Assembly (NCBI GenBank): GCA_035573715.1 | Contig: DATLZZ010000019.1 | Span: forward strand, 1-64,000 | Source of the DNA: JACPRL01 sp035573715 | Lineage (GTDB): Bacteria; Acidobacteriota; Terriglobia; Acidiferrales; 2-02-FULL-67-57 | Direction of reading: 5' to 3' | Length of the DNA stretch: 64,000 bases | Shown: positions 47,017 to 55,718 of the stretch, piece by piece | Position numbering within the stretch: position 1 is the first letter of the stretch | Layout: the number at the start of each line of letters is the position of its first letter | The notes under the pieces: generated by a model | Database searches by the model: none | What the model saw: only the letters and a program-made list of their open reading frames with translations | Told to the model about the DNA's origin: nothing | Position numbers and translations under genes: made by a program

Positions 47017-47721
47017 ATGGACAACCTCTGGGACCGCATCATCGCCGAGCCGCTGGCACGGCTGTGGGAACAGACCCTCAACTACCTTCCCACTCTGTTT
47101 GAGGCCGCGCTGGTGCTGCTGGTGGGCGTGCTGCTGGCGCTCATTGTCAAGGAAGTGGTGTGGCGCGGGCTGCGGCTGCTGCGCTTCGATCGGCTCGCCG
47201 ACCGCCTCGGGGCCGCGCCGGTGCTCGACCGCGTCGGGCTCTATCGCGGCAGCTCCTACGCCGCCGGACAACTGGCGGAAGGCTTCGTGCTGCTGGTGAC
47301 CATGCTGCTGGTGCTGAACGCGCTCGGGCCGGCGGGCAGCGAGCTGGTGATGCGCTTCTTTCTGTATCTCCCCAACCTGCTCATCGCCGCGGTGATTCTG
47401 GTGGTCGGCGGCGTGGCGGCCGGCTTTTTCGGGCGCGGGGCGCTGATTGCGGCGGTGAACGCGCGGCTGGAGAGCGCGCGGCTGCTGGCCGGCGCCGTGC
47501 GCGCCTTCATCTGGCTGCTGACCATCATTGTGGTGCTGGAACAAGTCGGCATCGGGCGCACCACGGTGATGATCACTTTCGGCGTTCTCTTCGGCGGCCT
47601 GGTGACGGCCGTCGCCGTGGCCTTCGGCCTGGCGGGCAAGGAGCTGGCGCGCGAGGCGCTGACCTCGCTGCTCAAGAAGCGCGAGCGTGAAGAAGAAGAG
47701 GAAGGAGTGCACCATTTGTAG
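47017..47721 (+). CDS. MscS-like conserved-TM-helix membrane protein without cytoplasmic domain
   Basis: This 234-residue protein has four or five membrane helices with the conserved-TM-helix pattern of MscS relatives. The last helix, ITFGVLFGGLVTAVAVAFGL followed by AGKELAREAL, resembles the MscS pore helix. The beta and alpha-beta vestibule domains that normally follow are absent: the protein ends in a charged tail RKEREEEEEG-like segment (KKREREEEEEGVHHL). In context with compatible-solute genes it may release solutes on hypo-osmotic shock, but a gating role without the vestibule is unproved. Confidence 0.72.
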   Translation: MDNLWDRIIAEPLARLWEQTLNYLPTLFEAALVLLVGVLLALIVKEVVWRGLRLLRFDRLADRLGAAPVLDRVGLYRGSSYAAGQLAEGFVLLVTMLLVLNALGPAGSELVMRFFLYLPNLLIAAVILVVGGVAAGFFGRGALIAAVNARLESARLLAGAVRAFIWLLTIIVVLEQVGIGRTTVMITFGVLFGGLVTAVAVAFGLAGKELAREALTSLLKKREREEEEEGVHHL

Positions 47722-47747
47722 CATAATAGTATTTCCGGCCCACGCCC

Positions 47748-48566
47748 ATGTCTCGCCTGGTTGTCTTTACGGATCTCGACGGCACTCTTCTTGATCACAA
47801 CACCTACGAGTGGAAGGCGGCGCTGCCGGCGCTGCGGGCGCTGCGCCTGCGAGGCTCGCCCATCGTGCTCTGCACCAGCAAGACGCGCGCCGAAGTGCTG
47901 CCGCTGCGCGAGGAGCTGAAGCTCACCGACCCGTTCATCACCGAAAACGGCGGCGCCGTCTACATCCCGCGCAATTATTTTCCCTTTGCGCTGCCGACGG
48001 CGCTGGTCGAGTCGGGCTATCAGGTTCTGGAGCTCGGCCAGCGCTATCCCAACCTGGTGCGGGCGCTCCAGGAAGCCGCGGAAACCAGCGGCGTGCGCGT
48101 GCGCGGCTTCAGCCACATGAGCGACGACCAGGTCGCCAAGCTTTGCGGCCTGAAGAAACTCGACGCGCGTCGCGCCCGCCAGCGCGAGTACGATGAGCCT
48201 TTTCTGATTGAGAAAGGAACGCCGCGCCAGAAGGACTGCTTCTTCCGCTGGATTCAGCAGCGCGGCCTGCGCTGGCGCCAGGGTGGGCGGTTCCTGCACC
48301 TGATGGGCGACAACGACAAAGGCGTGGCGGTGCGCAAACTGATCGAGCTTTATCGCCAGCTCTGGGGCGACGTCCGCGTCGTCGGCCTGGGCGACAGCCC
48401 CAACGACCTCGACTTTCTTTCCATGGTGGACGTGCCGGTCCTGGTCGCGCAACCCGACGGCCGTCACGATACCGCGCTGCGCTCCAAACTGCGCGGCGCC
48501 AAACTCGCTCCCGGCCCCGGCCCCGTCGGCTGGAACCAGGCCGTGCTGGAACTGTTGGCGAGCTAG
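47748..48566 (+). CDS. Mannosyl/glucosyl-3-phosphoglycerate phosphatase-like HAD protein
   Basis: This 272-residue HAD IIB phosphatase has VVFTDLDGTLLDHNTYEWKA (motif I), LCTSKTRAEVLPLREEL (motif II), a cap domain and GLGDSPNDLDFLSMV (motif IV). It matches the MpgP/GpgP family, which removes phosphate from mannosyl- or glucosyl-3-phosphoglycerate to give the free glycerate glycoside. Gene order after two glycosyltransferases completes a two-step pathway for a compatible solute. Confidence 0.87.
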   Translation: MSRLVVFTDLDGTLLDHNTYEWKAALPALRALRLRGSPIVLCTSKTRAEVLPLREELKLTDPFITENGGAVYIPRNYFPFALPTALVESGYQVLELGQRYPNLVRALQEAAETSGVRVRGFSHMSDDQVAKLCGLKKLDARRARQREYDEPFLIEKGTPRQKDCFFRWIQQRGLRWRQGGRFLHLMGDNDKGVAVRKLIELYRQLWGDVRVVGLGDSPNDLDFLSMVDVPVLVAQPDGRHDTALRSKLRGAKLAPGPGPVGWNQAVLELLAS

Positions 48567-48600
48567 CCACGAGGGCACGAAGACACGAAGAAAAGTTTTC

Positions 48601-48609
48601 TGCTAGAAT
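48601..48609 (+). promoter_or_regulatory. Candidate extended -10 upstream of leuC
   Basis: TGCTAGAAT fits an extended -10 (TGn-TAGAAT) 30 bases before the leuC ATG. No clear -35 is seen. Confidence 0.3.
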
Positions 48610-48639
48610 TGCCGGTTAGACCTTCCTGCGGGGCACTGA

Positions 48640-50070
48640 ATGGCTGAGGCGCGCACACTCTACGAGAAGATTTGGGCGGCGCACGTGGTCCACGAAGAGC
48701 CGGGCAAGCCGGCGCTGCTCTACATCGACCGCCACCTCATCCATGAAGGCACCTCGCCGCAAGCTTTCGCCGGGCTGAAGGCGGCCAAACGCAAAGTCCG
48801 TCGGCCCGACCTCACCTTCGCGGTGATGGACCACTCCGTGCCGACCAAGAACCGCCATCTTCCGGTTCTCGATGCGACCGCCATGGGCCAGTTCGAAGCG
48901 TTGGCGCGCAACTGCGCCGAAACCGGCGTGCGCCTGTTCGACATGCACAGCGCCAATCAGGGCATCGTGCACATCATCGGCCCCGAACTCGGCATCACCC
49001 AGCCCGGCCTGACCATCGTCTGCGGCGACAGCCACACCTCGACCCACGGCGCCTTCGGCGCTCTGGCTTTCGGCATCGGCACCAGCGAGGTCGAGCACGT
49101 TCTGGCGACGCAATGCCTGCTGCAATTCAAATCGAAGACGCTGCTGGTGCGCGTGGAAGGCACACGGCCGAAAGGCGTGACCGCGAAGGACCTGATTCTG
49201 GCCATCATCGGCAAAATCGGCGTCGCCGGCGGTACCGGCCACGTCATCGAGTATGGCGGCGAAGCGGTGCGCGCGCTCTCGATGGAAGGTCGGATGACGA
49301 TGTGCAACATGAGCATCGAAGCGGGCGCGCGCGCCGGCATGGTTGCGCCCGATGAAACCACATTCGCCTATATCGAAGGTCGTCCCTTCACGCCTCGCGG
49401 CAAGGATTTCCAGACCGCGGTGGATTTCTGGAAGACGCTGCCCAGCGATCCCGGCGCGAAATACGATGAAGAGGTCGTGCTGCGCGCCGAGGAAATCGCC
49501 CCGCAGGTTACGTGGGGAACGAACCCTGGCATGGTCACCAACGTCACCGGGCGCGTGCCCGACCCCGAATCCTTTGCCGACCCAGTCGACCGCGAGGCCG
49601 CCACACGCGCGCTGCAATACATGGGTCTCAAGCCCGGCACCGCCATTCAGGACATCCCGCTCGATTATGTGTTTATCGGTTCGTGCACCAACTCGCGCAT
49701 CGAAGACCTGCGCGCCGCCGCGCGCGTGGTAGCCGGCAAGCACATTGCCAAGTCATTGAAGGCCGCGCTGGTCGTTCCCGGCTCGCGCGTGGTGAAGGCC
49801 CAGGCGGAGAAGGAGGGACTCGACAAGATTTTCGCCGACGCCGGCTTCGAGTGGCGCGACGCCGGCTGCTCGATGTGCATCGGGATGAACGACGACATTC
49901 TGCCCGCCGGCCAGCGCTGCGCTTCCACTTCCAATCGCAACTTCGAAGGCCGCCAGGGCAAAGGCGGGCGCACGCATCTCGTCAGCCCGGTGATGGCTGC
50001 CGCCGCCGCGATTGCCGGCCACTTTGTCGATGTCCGCGACCGCCACTGGAACGTGGATGGTGTCGAATGA
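48640..50070 (+). CDS. leuC: 3-isopropylmalate dehydratase large subunit
   Basis: This 476-residue aconitase-family enzyme isomerises isopropylmalate in leucine synthesis. Landmarks are TYEKIW-type start LYEKIWAAHVVHE, VCGDSHTSTHGAFGALAFGI, and the Fe-S cysteines in FIGSCTNSRIEDLRAAARVV and CSMCIGMNDDILPAGQRCAS. It overlaps leuD by four bases (ATGA). Confidence 0.96.
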   Translation: MAEARTLYEKIWAAHVVHEEPGKPALLYIDRHLIHEGTSPQAFAGLKAAKRKVRRPDLTFAVMDHSVPTKNRHLPVLDATAMGQFEALARNCAETGVRLFDMHSANQGIVHIIGPELGITQPGLTIVCGDSHTSTHGAFGALAFGIGTSEVEHVLATQCLLQFKSKTLLVRVEGTRPKGVTAKDLILAIIGKIGVAGGTGHVIEYGGEAVRALSMEGRMTMCNMSIEAGARAGMVAPDETTFAYIEGRPFTPRGKDFQTAVDFWKTLPSDPGAKYDEEVVLRAEEIAPQVTWGTNPGMVTNVTGRVPDPESFADPVDREAATRALQYMGLKPGTAIQDIPLDYVFIGSCTNSRIEDLRAAARVVAGKHIAKSLKAALVVPGSRVVKAQAEKEGLDKIFADAGFEWRDAGCSMCIGMNDDILPAGQRCASTSNRNFEGRQGKGGRTHLVSPVMAAAAAIAGHFVDVRDRHWNVDGVE

Positions 50071-50720
50071 TGCAACCCTTCTCCGAGCACCAGGGCCTGG
50101 TGGCCCCGCTTGACCGCGTCAACGTCGACACCGACCAGATGATTCCGAAACAATTCTGCAAGCTGCTCACGCGCGAAGGTTACGGCCGCCTGCTCTTTTA
50201 CGACTGGCGCTACCTCGACGGCGAAAAGCCCAACCCGGATTTTGTTCTCAACCATCTGCGCTACCAGGGCGCGTCCATTCTGCTCGGGCGCGCCAACCTC
50301 GGCTGCGGCTCCAGCCGCGAGCACGCCGCCTGGGGCGTACTGGATTATGGTTTCCGCGTCGTCATTGCGCCGAGCTTCGCCGACATCTTCTACAACAACT
50401 GTTTCAAGAATGGCATCCTGCCGGTGCAGCTCAGCGACGCGCAGGTCGACGAGCTCTTCCGCCGTACCTACGCGAAGGAGGGTTACCGCCTGCGCGTCGA
50501 CCTGGAACGGCAGACCATCAGTGACGACAATGGCCTCGTCTACAACTTTGAGATCGATCCTTTCCGGAAGTACGCGTTGCAGAAAGGCCTGGATGAAATC
50601 GGCCTCACCCTCGAGCACGAGGCCAAAATCGCCGCCTTCGAGAAACAGCGCAACCCGCAGGCTCCGCTCTTCGACCCCGCCCGCGTTGACCTCAAGATCT
50701 TCGACTCGACCACCAAGTAG
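50067..50720 (+). CDS. leuD: 3-isopropylmalate dehydratase small subunit
   Basis: This 217-residue swivel-domain subunit shows VNVDTDQMIPKQFCK and LGRANLGCGSSREHAAWG, both family signatures, and SFADIFYNNCFKNGILP. The ATG 50067 overlaps the leuC stop. The TAG stop is part of a REP-like element: TAG is followed at once by GACAGGCATTCTTGCCTGTC. Confidence 0.96.
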   Translation: MMQPFSEHQGLVAPLDRVNVDTDQMIPKQFCKLLTREGYGRLLFYDWRYLDGEKPNPDFVLNHLRYQGASILLGRANLGCGSSREHAAWGVLDYGFRVVIAPSFADIFYNNCFKNGILPVQLSDAQVDELFRRTYAKEGYRLRVDLERQTISDDNGLVYNFEIDPFRKYALQKGLDEIGLTLEHEAKIAAFEKQRNPQAPLFDPARVDLKIFDSTTK

Positions 50721-50740
50721 GACAGGCATTCTTGCCTGTC
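50721..50740. repeat. Solo REP-like hairpin at the leuD stop
   Basis: GACAGGCATTCTTGCCTGTC is identical to hairpin 1 of the units near the RAYT gene, 38 kb away. Its flanking TAG, which precedes GACAGG in the other copies too, serves here as the leuD stop. No second hairpin is seen. It may also act as a bidirectional 3' end between leuD and the convergent rhomboid gene. Confidence 0.85.
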
Positions 50741-50749
50741 ATGCCTGCT

Positions 50750-51724
50750 TCAGCCGCCCAGCCACTTCCGCGCGGCGGGCAGATTCAGCACCACAATCAC
50801 TACACTGGCTATAATGGCCAGCCCCGCGCCCCAGGCCATCAAGTTCACGCGCAACTCCGCACCGGGCGTCGCGGGGCGCCGGTCGCTGACGATGCGTCCC
50901 AGCACCAGCCCGCTCGCCAGCCCGCCGATGTGCCCGGCGGTGTCGAAGGGAAGGAACAACCCCAGCACAATCCCGATAATCGCCCAGCGGATGAGCTGGG
51001 CGCGGTAGTCGCGCGCGAAACCGGAGCCGAATTTCAGCCGCGTGATCAGGATTCCCATAAGCCCGAAGATAGCGGCCGACGCGCCAGCGCTGAGCCCCAT
51101 CTGGTTCCACAAGGTGCTGGCTACGAACCCGCCGATACCGGTGACGAGATACAAAAACAGATACCGCCGCGAGCCGTAGGCTTCCTCCACCTGCGGCCCC
51201 AGTTGCAGCAGTGCAATCGAATTGAAGGCGATGTGCATCAAGTCCCAGTGCAGGAAGTTCGCCATCACCAGCCGCCACCACTGCCCGGCCAGCACCAGCA
51301 TCCCCTGCTTGGCACCGAGCACCAGCATTACGTGGGGATTGACGCCGCCGGCGAGCGACATCGGCTCATCCGACACTCGCGCGCTCGCCACCCAGCACAC
51401 GGCAAACAGCAGCAAGTTGGCGAAGAGCAGCGCGTAGGTCACCGGCGTCTCGGCGGGAATCACTGCCAGCGCCACGCGCTTGAAGGCCGAGAGCGACAGC
51501 GCGCCCTGTTTGGTGCCGCAGTTCGAGCAAACGTCCTGGTCGGCGCCGACCAGCAGGCCGCAGTTGAAGCACAGGCGCGGCTTGCGCTCGGGCTTGAAGA
51601 GCCCGGAGAAAAAAGCGGCCACGCGCTCGCGGGCGCGCTCCAGTTGCCACCGCATTCGGGGCGTGAGCATTCTTGCGCGATTTCCTTGTTTGTAGCGCGG
51701 GCGCTCCCTATAATACCTGCCCAT
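50750..51724 (-). CDS. Rhomboid-family intramembrane protease with N-terminal zinc ribbon
   Basis: This 324-residue protein has an N-terminal zinc ribbon (CFNCGLLVGADQDVCSNCGT) in a cytoplasmic segment, then six or more membrane helices. The rhomboid landmarks are the HWDLMHIAFNSIALLQ region, the serine nucleophile in GLSAGASAAIFGLMG, and the catalytic His in AGHIGGLASGLVLG. Rhomboids cleave membrane proteins. The start ATG 51724 is preferred, and ATG 51670 would give a shorter N-terminus. It ends just after the solo REP-like hairpin on the opposite strand. Confidence 0.88.
   Translation of the reverse strand: MGRYYRERPRYKQGNRARMLTPRMRWQLERARERVAAFFSGLFKPERKPRLCFNCGLLVGADQDVCSNCGTKQGALSLSAFKRVALAVIPAETPVTYALLFANLLLFAVCWVASARVSDEPMSLAGGVNPHVMLVLGAKQGMLVLAGQWWRLVMANFLHWDLMHIAFNSIALLQLGPQVEEAYGSRRYLFLYLVTGIGGFVASTLWNQMGLSAGASAAIFGLMGILITRLKFGSGFARDYRAQLIRWAIIGIVLGLFLPFDTAGHIGGLASGLVLGRIVSDRRPATPGAELRVNLMAWGAGLAIIASVVIVVLNLPAARKWLGG
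51686..51714 (+). promoter_or_regulatory. Candidate promoter for the basic protein/rlpA pair
   Basis: TTGTTT (51686-51691) and TATAAT (51709-51714) with a 17-base spacer lie on the plus strand, 71 bases before the ATG at 51785. It overlaps the start of the divergent rhomboid gene. Confidence 0.6.
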
Positions 51725-51784
51725 CGCAGCCGGATGACAAATGTTTCTGCGCCCCGACAACCTCGGGGCAAGGGGGAAGCGGGA

Positions 51785-52027
51785 ATGGCCAAACGCAGCT
51801 ACGAAGCCAAGGGAGCGGCACTGGGACGGGAGTTGGGGCGCATCGTGGCGCGGCTGGAAAAGGAAGCGCGCAAGGCGGCGCGGCGCGCCAAGCCGCTGGC
51901 GGCCACCGCCAAGCGCAAGTCGATTGCGCTGATGCGGCAGGCGGCCTGGGCGCTGAACAAGGCGGCGCTGGAGCTCGAGAAAGCCGAAAAGCGCGGCCGC
52001 AAGGGCGGGAGCAAGCGCGCGCGGTGA
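51785..52027 (+). CDS. Basic Lys/Arg/Ala-rich (histone H1-like) small protein
   Basis: This 80-residue protein is strongly basic and alanine-rich, with AKGAALGRELGRIVARLEKE and ALNKAALELEKAEKRGRKGG. It looks like a helical, charge-rich protein reminiscent of H1-like or nucleoid-associated peptides, but no named family is recognised. Alternatively it is a coiled-coil partner for envelope components. It overlaps the RlpA gene by four bases (GTGA) and shares its promoter. Confidence 0.65.
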   Translation: MAKRSYEAKGAALGRELGRIVARLEKEARKAARRAKPLAATAKRKSIALMRQAAWALNKAALELEKAEKRGRKGGSKRAR

Positions 52028-52719
52028 GTCGCTCGACCCTGTGGTTCCGGCGCGCGGGCATCGCCGCGCTGCTGCTTGTAGTGGCGCTCGGCGTCGGCGG
52101 CTGCCGGCGCAAGAAAGCCACCGGCGCGGCGAAGCCGCCCTCCACGGCGCCGCCGGCGGTTTCCGGCCTCTACGTCGAGGAAGGCTTGGCTTCCTGGTAT
52201 GGCCACCCCTATCATGGGCGGCCCACCGCCAACGGTGAAATTTACGACATGAACAAGATGACGGCAGCGCACCGCACGTTGCCGTTTAACACCTGGGTCA
52301 AGGTCACCAACCTCGAAAACCAGAAGGAAACGCGGCTGCGGATCAACGACCGCGGGCCGTTCATCGAGGGCCGCATCATTGACTTGTCGCGCGCCGGCGC
52401 CGAGGCGATTGCTATGATTGGCCCGGGAACGGCGGTAGTGCGCGTCGAAGTGGTGGAAACGCCGGCCGGCGCCTCCATCGAAGCTCGCTACGGCGTGCAG
52501 GTGGGCGCGTTCAAAGTGGTAGCCAACGCCAACCGCCTGCGCGAGGAGCTGTCCAAGAGCTACCGCGAGGTCAACGTCGTCACGTACGACGCTCCCGACG
52601 GGCTCTACTACCGCGTGCGCGTCGGTCGTCTGGCCACGATCGAGGAAGCGCAGAAGCTCGCCTCGCAGCTCAAGCGCGAGCCCGACATCACCGCCACCTT
52701 CGTGGTACGCCTCGACTGA
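52024..52719 (+). CDS. rlpA: RlpA-like lipoprotein with C-terminal SPOR domain
   Basis: This 231-residue protein starts at GTG 52024. A lipoprotein signal ends LGVGGC, and the RlpA double-psi beta-barrel contains GLASWYGHPYHGRPTANGE and VTNLENQKETRLRINDRGP, with the catalytic Asp in INDRGPF. The C-terminal SPOR domain (YGVQVGAFKVVANANRLREE) binds denuded septal glycan. RlpA family members are lytic transglycosylases in cell division. The preceding basic protein is co-translated. Confidence 0.9.
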   Translation: MSRSTLWFRRAGIAALLLVVALGVGGCRRKKATGAAKPPSTAPPAVSGLYVEEGLASWYGHPYHGRPTANGEIYDMNKMTAAHRTLPFNTWVKVTNLENQKETRLRINDRGPFIEGRIIDLSRAGAEAIAMIGPGTAVVRVEVVETPAGASIEARYGVQVGAFKVVANANRLREELSKSYREVNVVTYDAPDGLYYRVRVGRLATIEEAQKLASQLKREPDITATFVVRLD

Positions 52720-52730
52720 AGACGGTTCGC

Positions 52731-53078
52731 ATGAGCAAGGACTGCTTGTTCTGCCGCATCCTGGCCAAAGAGCTTCCTTCCAAGATTGTCTACGAGGACG
52801 AGCAGGCGGTCGCGTTTGAAGACATCAACCCACAGGCGCCGACGCACATCCTCGTAGTACCGCGCAAGCACCTCGCCACGCTGAACGAGGCCACAGCGGA
52901 GGACGAAGGGTTGCTCGGCCACCTGCTGGCGGTGGCGGCGAAGGTTGCGCGCCAGCGCGGCATCGCCGACAGCGGCTATCGCACGGTGCTCAACAACGGC
53001 CGCGGCGCCGGCCAGTCGGTCTTTCATCTGCACCTCCACCTGCTCGGCGGCCGCGGGATGCGCTGGCCGCCGGGCTAG
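52731..53078 (+). CDS. HIT family nucleotide-binding protein
   Basis: This 115-residue protein has the PKCI/HINT signature SVFHLHLHLLGGRGMRWPPG and a CLFC zinc pair at the N-terminus. HIT proteins hydrolyse nucleoside phosphoramidates. It starts 11 bases after rlpA. Confidence 0.93.
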   Translation: MSKDCLFCRILAKELPSKIVYEDEQAVAFEDINPQAPTHILVVPRKHLATLNEATAEDEGLLGHLLAVAAKVARQRGIADSGYRTVLNNGRGAGQSVFHLHLHLLGGRGMRWPPG

Positions 53079-53170
53079 CGAGGGTCGCGAGGACGCTGTA
53101 GCGATCGCAGGGAAACCCAAGAAGAGATTCCCCACGTCCCTTCTGCGGACGTGCCGCGTGCGATACATAT

Positions 53171-53196
53171 TTCGGCGCGGCTGAAGCCGTGCCGAA
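53171..53196. repeat. Palindrome between HIT gene and M1 peptidase gene
   Basis: TTCGGCGCGGCT and AGCCGTGCCGAA pair (one G-T) around a two-base GA loop, and a run of A follows on the plus strand. It could be a terminator for the minus-strand peptidase gene (T-run read on that strand does not follow the hairpin properly), or a REP-like repeat. The 150 bases around hold no gene. Confidence 0.5.
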
Positions 53197-53232
53197 AAAA
53201 CGGCGGCCCTCCAAGGGGCTTTACCCGTGGGG

Positions 53233-55650
53233 TCATTCTTTGACGGCGAGGACGGTGGCGTAGGGATCGAGGAGAACTTCGTCGGGCTTAGCCTTCACCG
53301 GAAAGCGGAACTCCACTTTTTTGCCGGTCACAACCACGGTTCCGAGGCGCTCGAGCTGCTGGCCGAAGCGCGCGAAGAGCGGCAGCGGCATGGTGAAGAC
53401 TTCAGAGACTTCCGACTGCGCAATCGAGCCTTCGACCTGCCAGCCGCGCCGCGCGTCGCGCCGCGCGCGCCAGCTCAAGTGATACCGCGGGATGCCGGTG
53501 TTGTAGACCCACTGCTGGAAAAACCAGTCGAGCTTGCCGGTGCCTTCGACGTCGGCCTGCGGCGGCAGCGCCGCTTCCAGCCGCCGGACGAACTCGTCGG
53601 TGGTAAGCGGCGCCTGGGTCGGTTGCGCCAGCCCGCGCAACACAGAGAAGAAACCGTTGTCGGAGCCGGTCTTCGAGTCGCGGAAGAGTTCCCGCAGCAT
53701 GTGCAGCACCCACGGGCCTTTGGTGTAGACGAGCGTGGCGTAACCATCCGGGCTGCGGGAGCTGTTGAGCCGCATGCCCAGCGCCAGCGGTCCGGTAGCG
53801 TCGATGGGGGAGCCGTCGGCGTCCATCGAAAGCAGGTCATCGCGATAGCGGCTGAGCCAGAGTTGCCGCACCGCCTGGCCGCCCGGCTGCTGCTCGAGGT
53901 AGAGCAGCGACGAGTACGCCGCCAGGCTCTCCGCCAGCCATTGGTCGCGGTAGCGAGGCAACTGCACCCAGTTACCCCACCACTGGTGCGCGACTTCGTG
54001 TGCCGGCACGAGGTCGAGGAAGTGTTCCTGGCGCCGCTGGTTCAGTCCCAGACGCGCCAGGTCTTCGCGCGCCAGGAAGCTGAGCGTCGAAACGTAGAGC
54101 AGCCCGGGATAGCCTTGCCCGAACTGTCCGGGAATTTGGGTCACTTTCAACTCGCCGTACGGAAACGGCCCGAAGAGCGACGAGTAAAAGTCGAGGGCGC
54201 GCCCGACGTCGTCCGCCACGCGTTCGGCTTGCACCGAGGGCGGCTGCGGCAACGGCGGCAGCGGCGGTTCATCGGCCGGAGTGCCGCGGCGCCGCGGGGC
54301 CATCGCGGCCGGCGGCCGAAGGGCTCGCGCCAGCAGGGGCGGCTCGAGCTGCCGGTTGGCGTAGACGCGAATCGGGATGCCTTGATGGGTCGCGGTGCGC
54401 GCTTCGTAGTCGCCGATGTTGAAGCCCGCCACCGGTAGCAGTGTCTCGCTCACCCAGACTGACTCCTTCCACTCGCCTTCGGCGCGGCTCGCGCGCGGCA
54501 GCCCGGTCGCTGCCAGCTCCAGGGTGGCCGGAAATCGGAAGCGCAACTCGTAGCGCGCCGGCACGTAGCTGCCCAGGCGTGGATACCAGTTCTCCCGCGC
54601 GCCAACAAAGTAGACGCCGTTGCCCAGCGCCGCAATCACGCGGCCCTGGTAGCGGAACCGCAGCCGCCGCGGCGCGTCGGCCGAACCTTCGGACAGCACG
54701 ACCAACACCAGGTCGGTGCCACGGTTGTGCACTTCTTCTTCGGTGTAGGCCGTGTTCTGGAAGAACTCGACCGGCCGCCACTTGCTGCCTGCTTGTTCGC
54801 TCACCTCCTGTACCAGCAAGCGCCGCGAGAGCTCGAACAGCAGCACCCGCGAGTCGGCGAACGGCTCCAGCTCAACCTCACATACTCCTTCCAATTCCGT
54901 CGAGGGAAGGATGGTGGTCTCGATTTGATAGGAGCGGGCTCGGGTAGTGGGCGGCGCCTCCGGTCTTTCCCGCGGCGAGAAGGACGTCCAGACGTCGTAA
55001 TACGACAGCCCCTCGACGATGCGCAGCTGGCCCACGAGCAGTTGCTCCGGCCGGCGCTCGTCCACCACTAAATCAAACGGGCCAAGCCGTTCGCCCATCA
55101 CGCCGGCGTAGAAGTAGCGCCCGCCCGAGGACGTGGTGTCCAGCACCAGGCGCAGCGAGTGGTTGGCGTTGAGCGCCGGCAGGCGCTCCGCCCAGCGCTC
55201 GAGCAGCCCCGGCGCGTGTTGCGGCTCGCCCGCGCCCGCGAGCAACTGGCGCCTCAGCTCGGCGTAGGTGTCGTCGCTGAAGCGGAAGTAGGCGGCGTCG
55301 AAGGTTTCGGTGAGAATCGGCGAACCGGTGAACTTCGCCATCTGTTGCCGCTCCGGCAAGTCAGGCGGCAGCACCAACACCTCGCCCGTGCCTTCGAACA
55401 CCGCACCCGTAACCCGCCCCGCCACCGGTTCGAAAAACACCAGCGTGCCGTGGTGCAGCGTCAGCCGGATAGCGTCGTGGCGCAGCCGCACCTCGGCTAC
55501 CTTGTAGCTGTTGGACGGATCGAGTGCCACCCGCTGCAGCTTCTCCAGCAGTTCCTTCCTGTCTTCTTGCGCATGGCTCGCTTGCACGAAGAACGAGGCG
55601 CCCACCAGCGCCGCCGGCAACACCCATCGGAGATGTCGCACACTCCCCAT
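53233..55650 (-). CDS. Secreted M1-family metallopeptidase
   Basis: This 805-residue protein has a signal peptide (LRWVLPAALVGASFFVQASHAQ). The gluzincin zinc site HEVAHQWWGNW is followed 18 residues later by the second-zinc glutamate (QWLAESLAAYSSL). The N-terminal beta-saddle domain and a C-terminal helical part are long relative to canonical M1 aminopeptidases. The GAMEN exopeptidase motif is not evident, so aminopeptidase specificity is uncertain. Confidence 0.85.
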   Translation of the reverse strand: MGSVRHLRWVLPAALVGASFFVQASHAQEDRKELLEKLQRVALDPSNSYKVAEVRLRHDAIRLTLHHGTLVFFEPVAGRVTGAVFEGTGEVLVLPPDLPERQQMAKFTGSPILTETFDAAYFRFSDDTYAELRRQLLAGAGEPQHAPGLLERWAERLPALNANHSLRLVLDTTSSGGRYFYAGVMGERLGPFDLVVDERRPEQLLVGQLRIVEGLSYYDVWTSFSPRERPEAPPTTRARSYQIETTILPSTELEGVCEVELEPFADSRVLLFELSRRLLVQEVSEQAGSKWRPVEFFQNTAYTEEEVHNRGTDLVLVVLSEGSADAPRRLRFRYQGRVIAALGNGVYFVGARENWYPRLGSYVPARYELRFRFPATLELAATGLPRASRAEGEWKESVWVSETLLPVAGFNIGDYEARTATHQGIPIRVYANRQLEPPLLARALRPPAAMAPRRRGTPADEPPLPPLPQPPSVQAERVADDVGRALDFYSSLFGPFPYGELKVTQIPGQFGQGYPGLLYVSTLSFLAREDLARLGLNQRRQEHFLDLVPAHEVAHQWWGNWVQLPRYRDQWLAESLAAYSSLLYLEQQPGGQAVRQLWLSRYRDDLLSMDADGSPIDATGPLALGMRLNSSRSPDGYATLVYTKGPWVLHMLRELFRDSKTGSDNGFFSVLRGLAQPTQAPLTTDEFVRRLEAALPPQADVEGTGKLDWFFQQWVYNTGIPRYHLSWRARRDARRGWQVEGSIAQSEVSEVFTMPLPLFARFGQQLERLGTVVVTGKKVEFRFPVKAKPDEVLLDPYATVLAVKE

Positions 55651-55718
55651 AGTTCGACTCTAGTCCACCGGAGCTCACGCCGCAAGCTGCTCTTGAGATT
55701 GATTGATTGCCGCTAGGG

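Noticed and set aside
53171..53196. The hairpin between the HIT and M1 peptidase genes as a Rho-independent terminator of both genes.
   Set aside because: It has an A-run on the plus-strand downstream side instead of T, and on the minus strand the T-run precedes the stem, so intrinsic termination is not supported in either direction.
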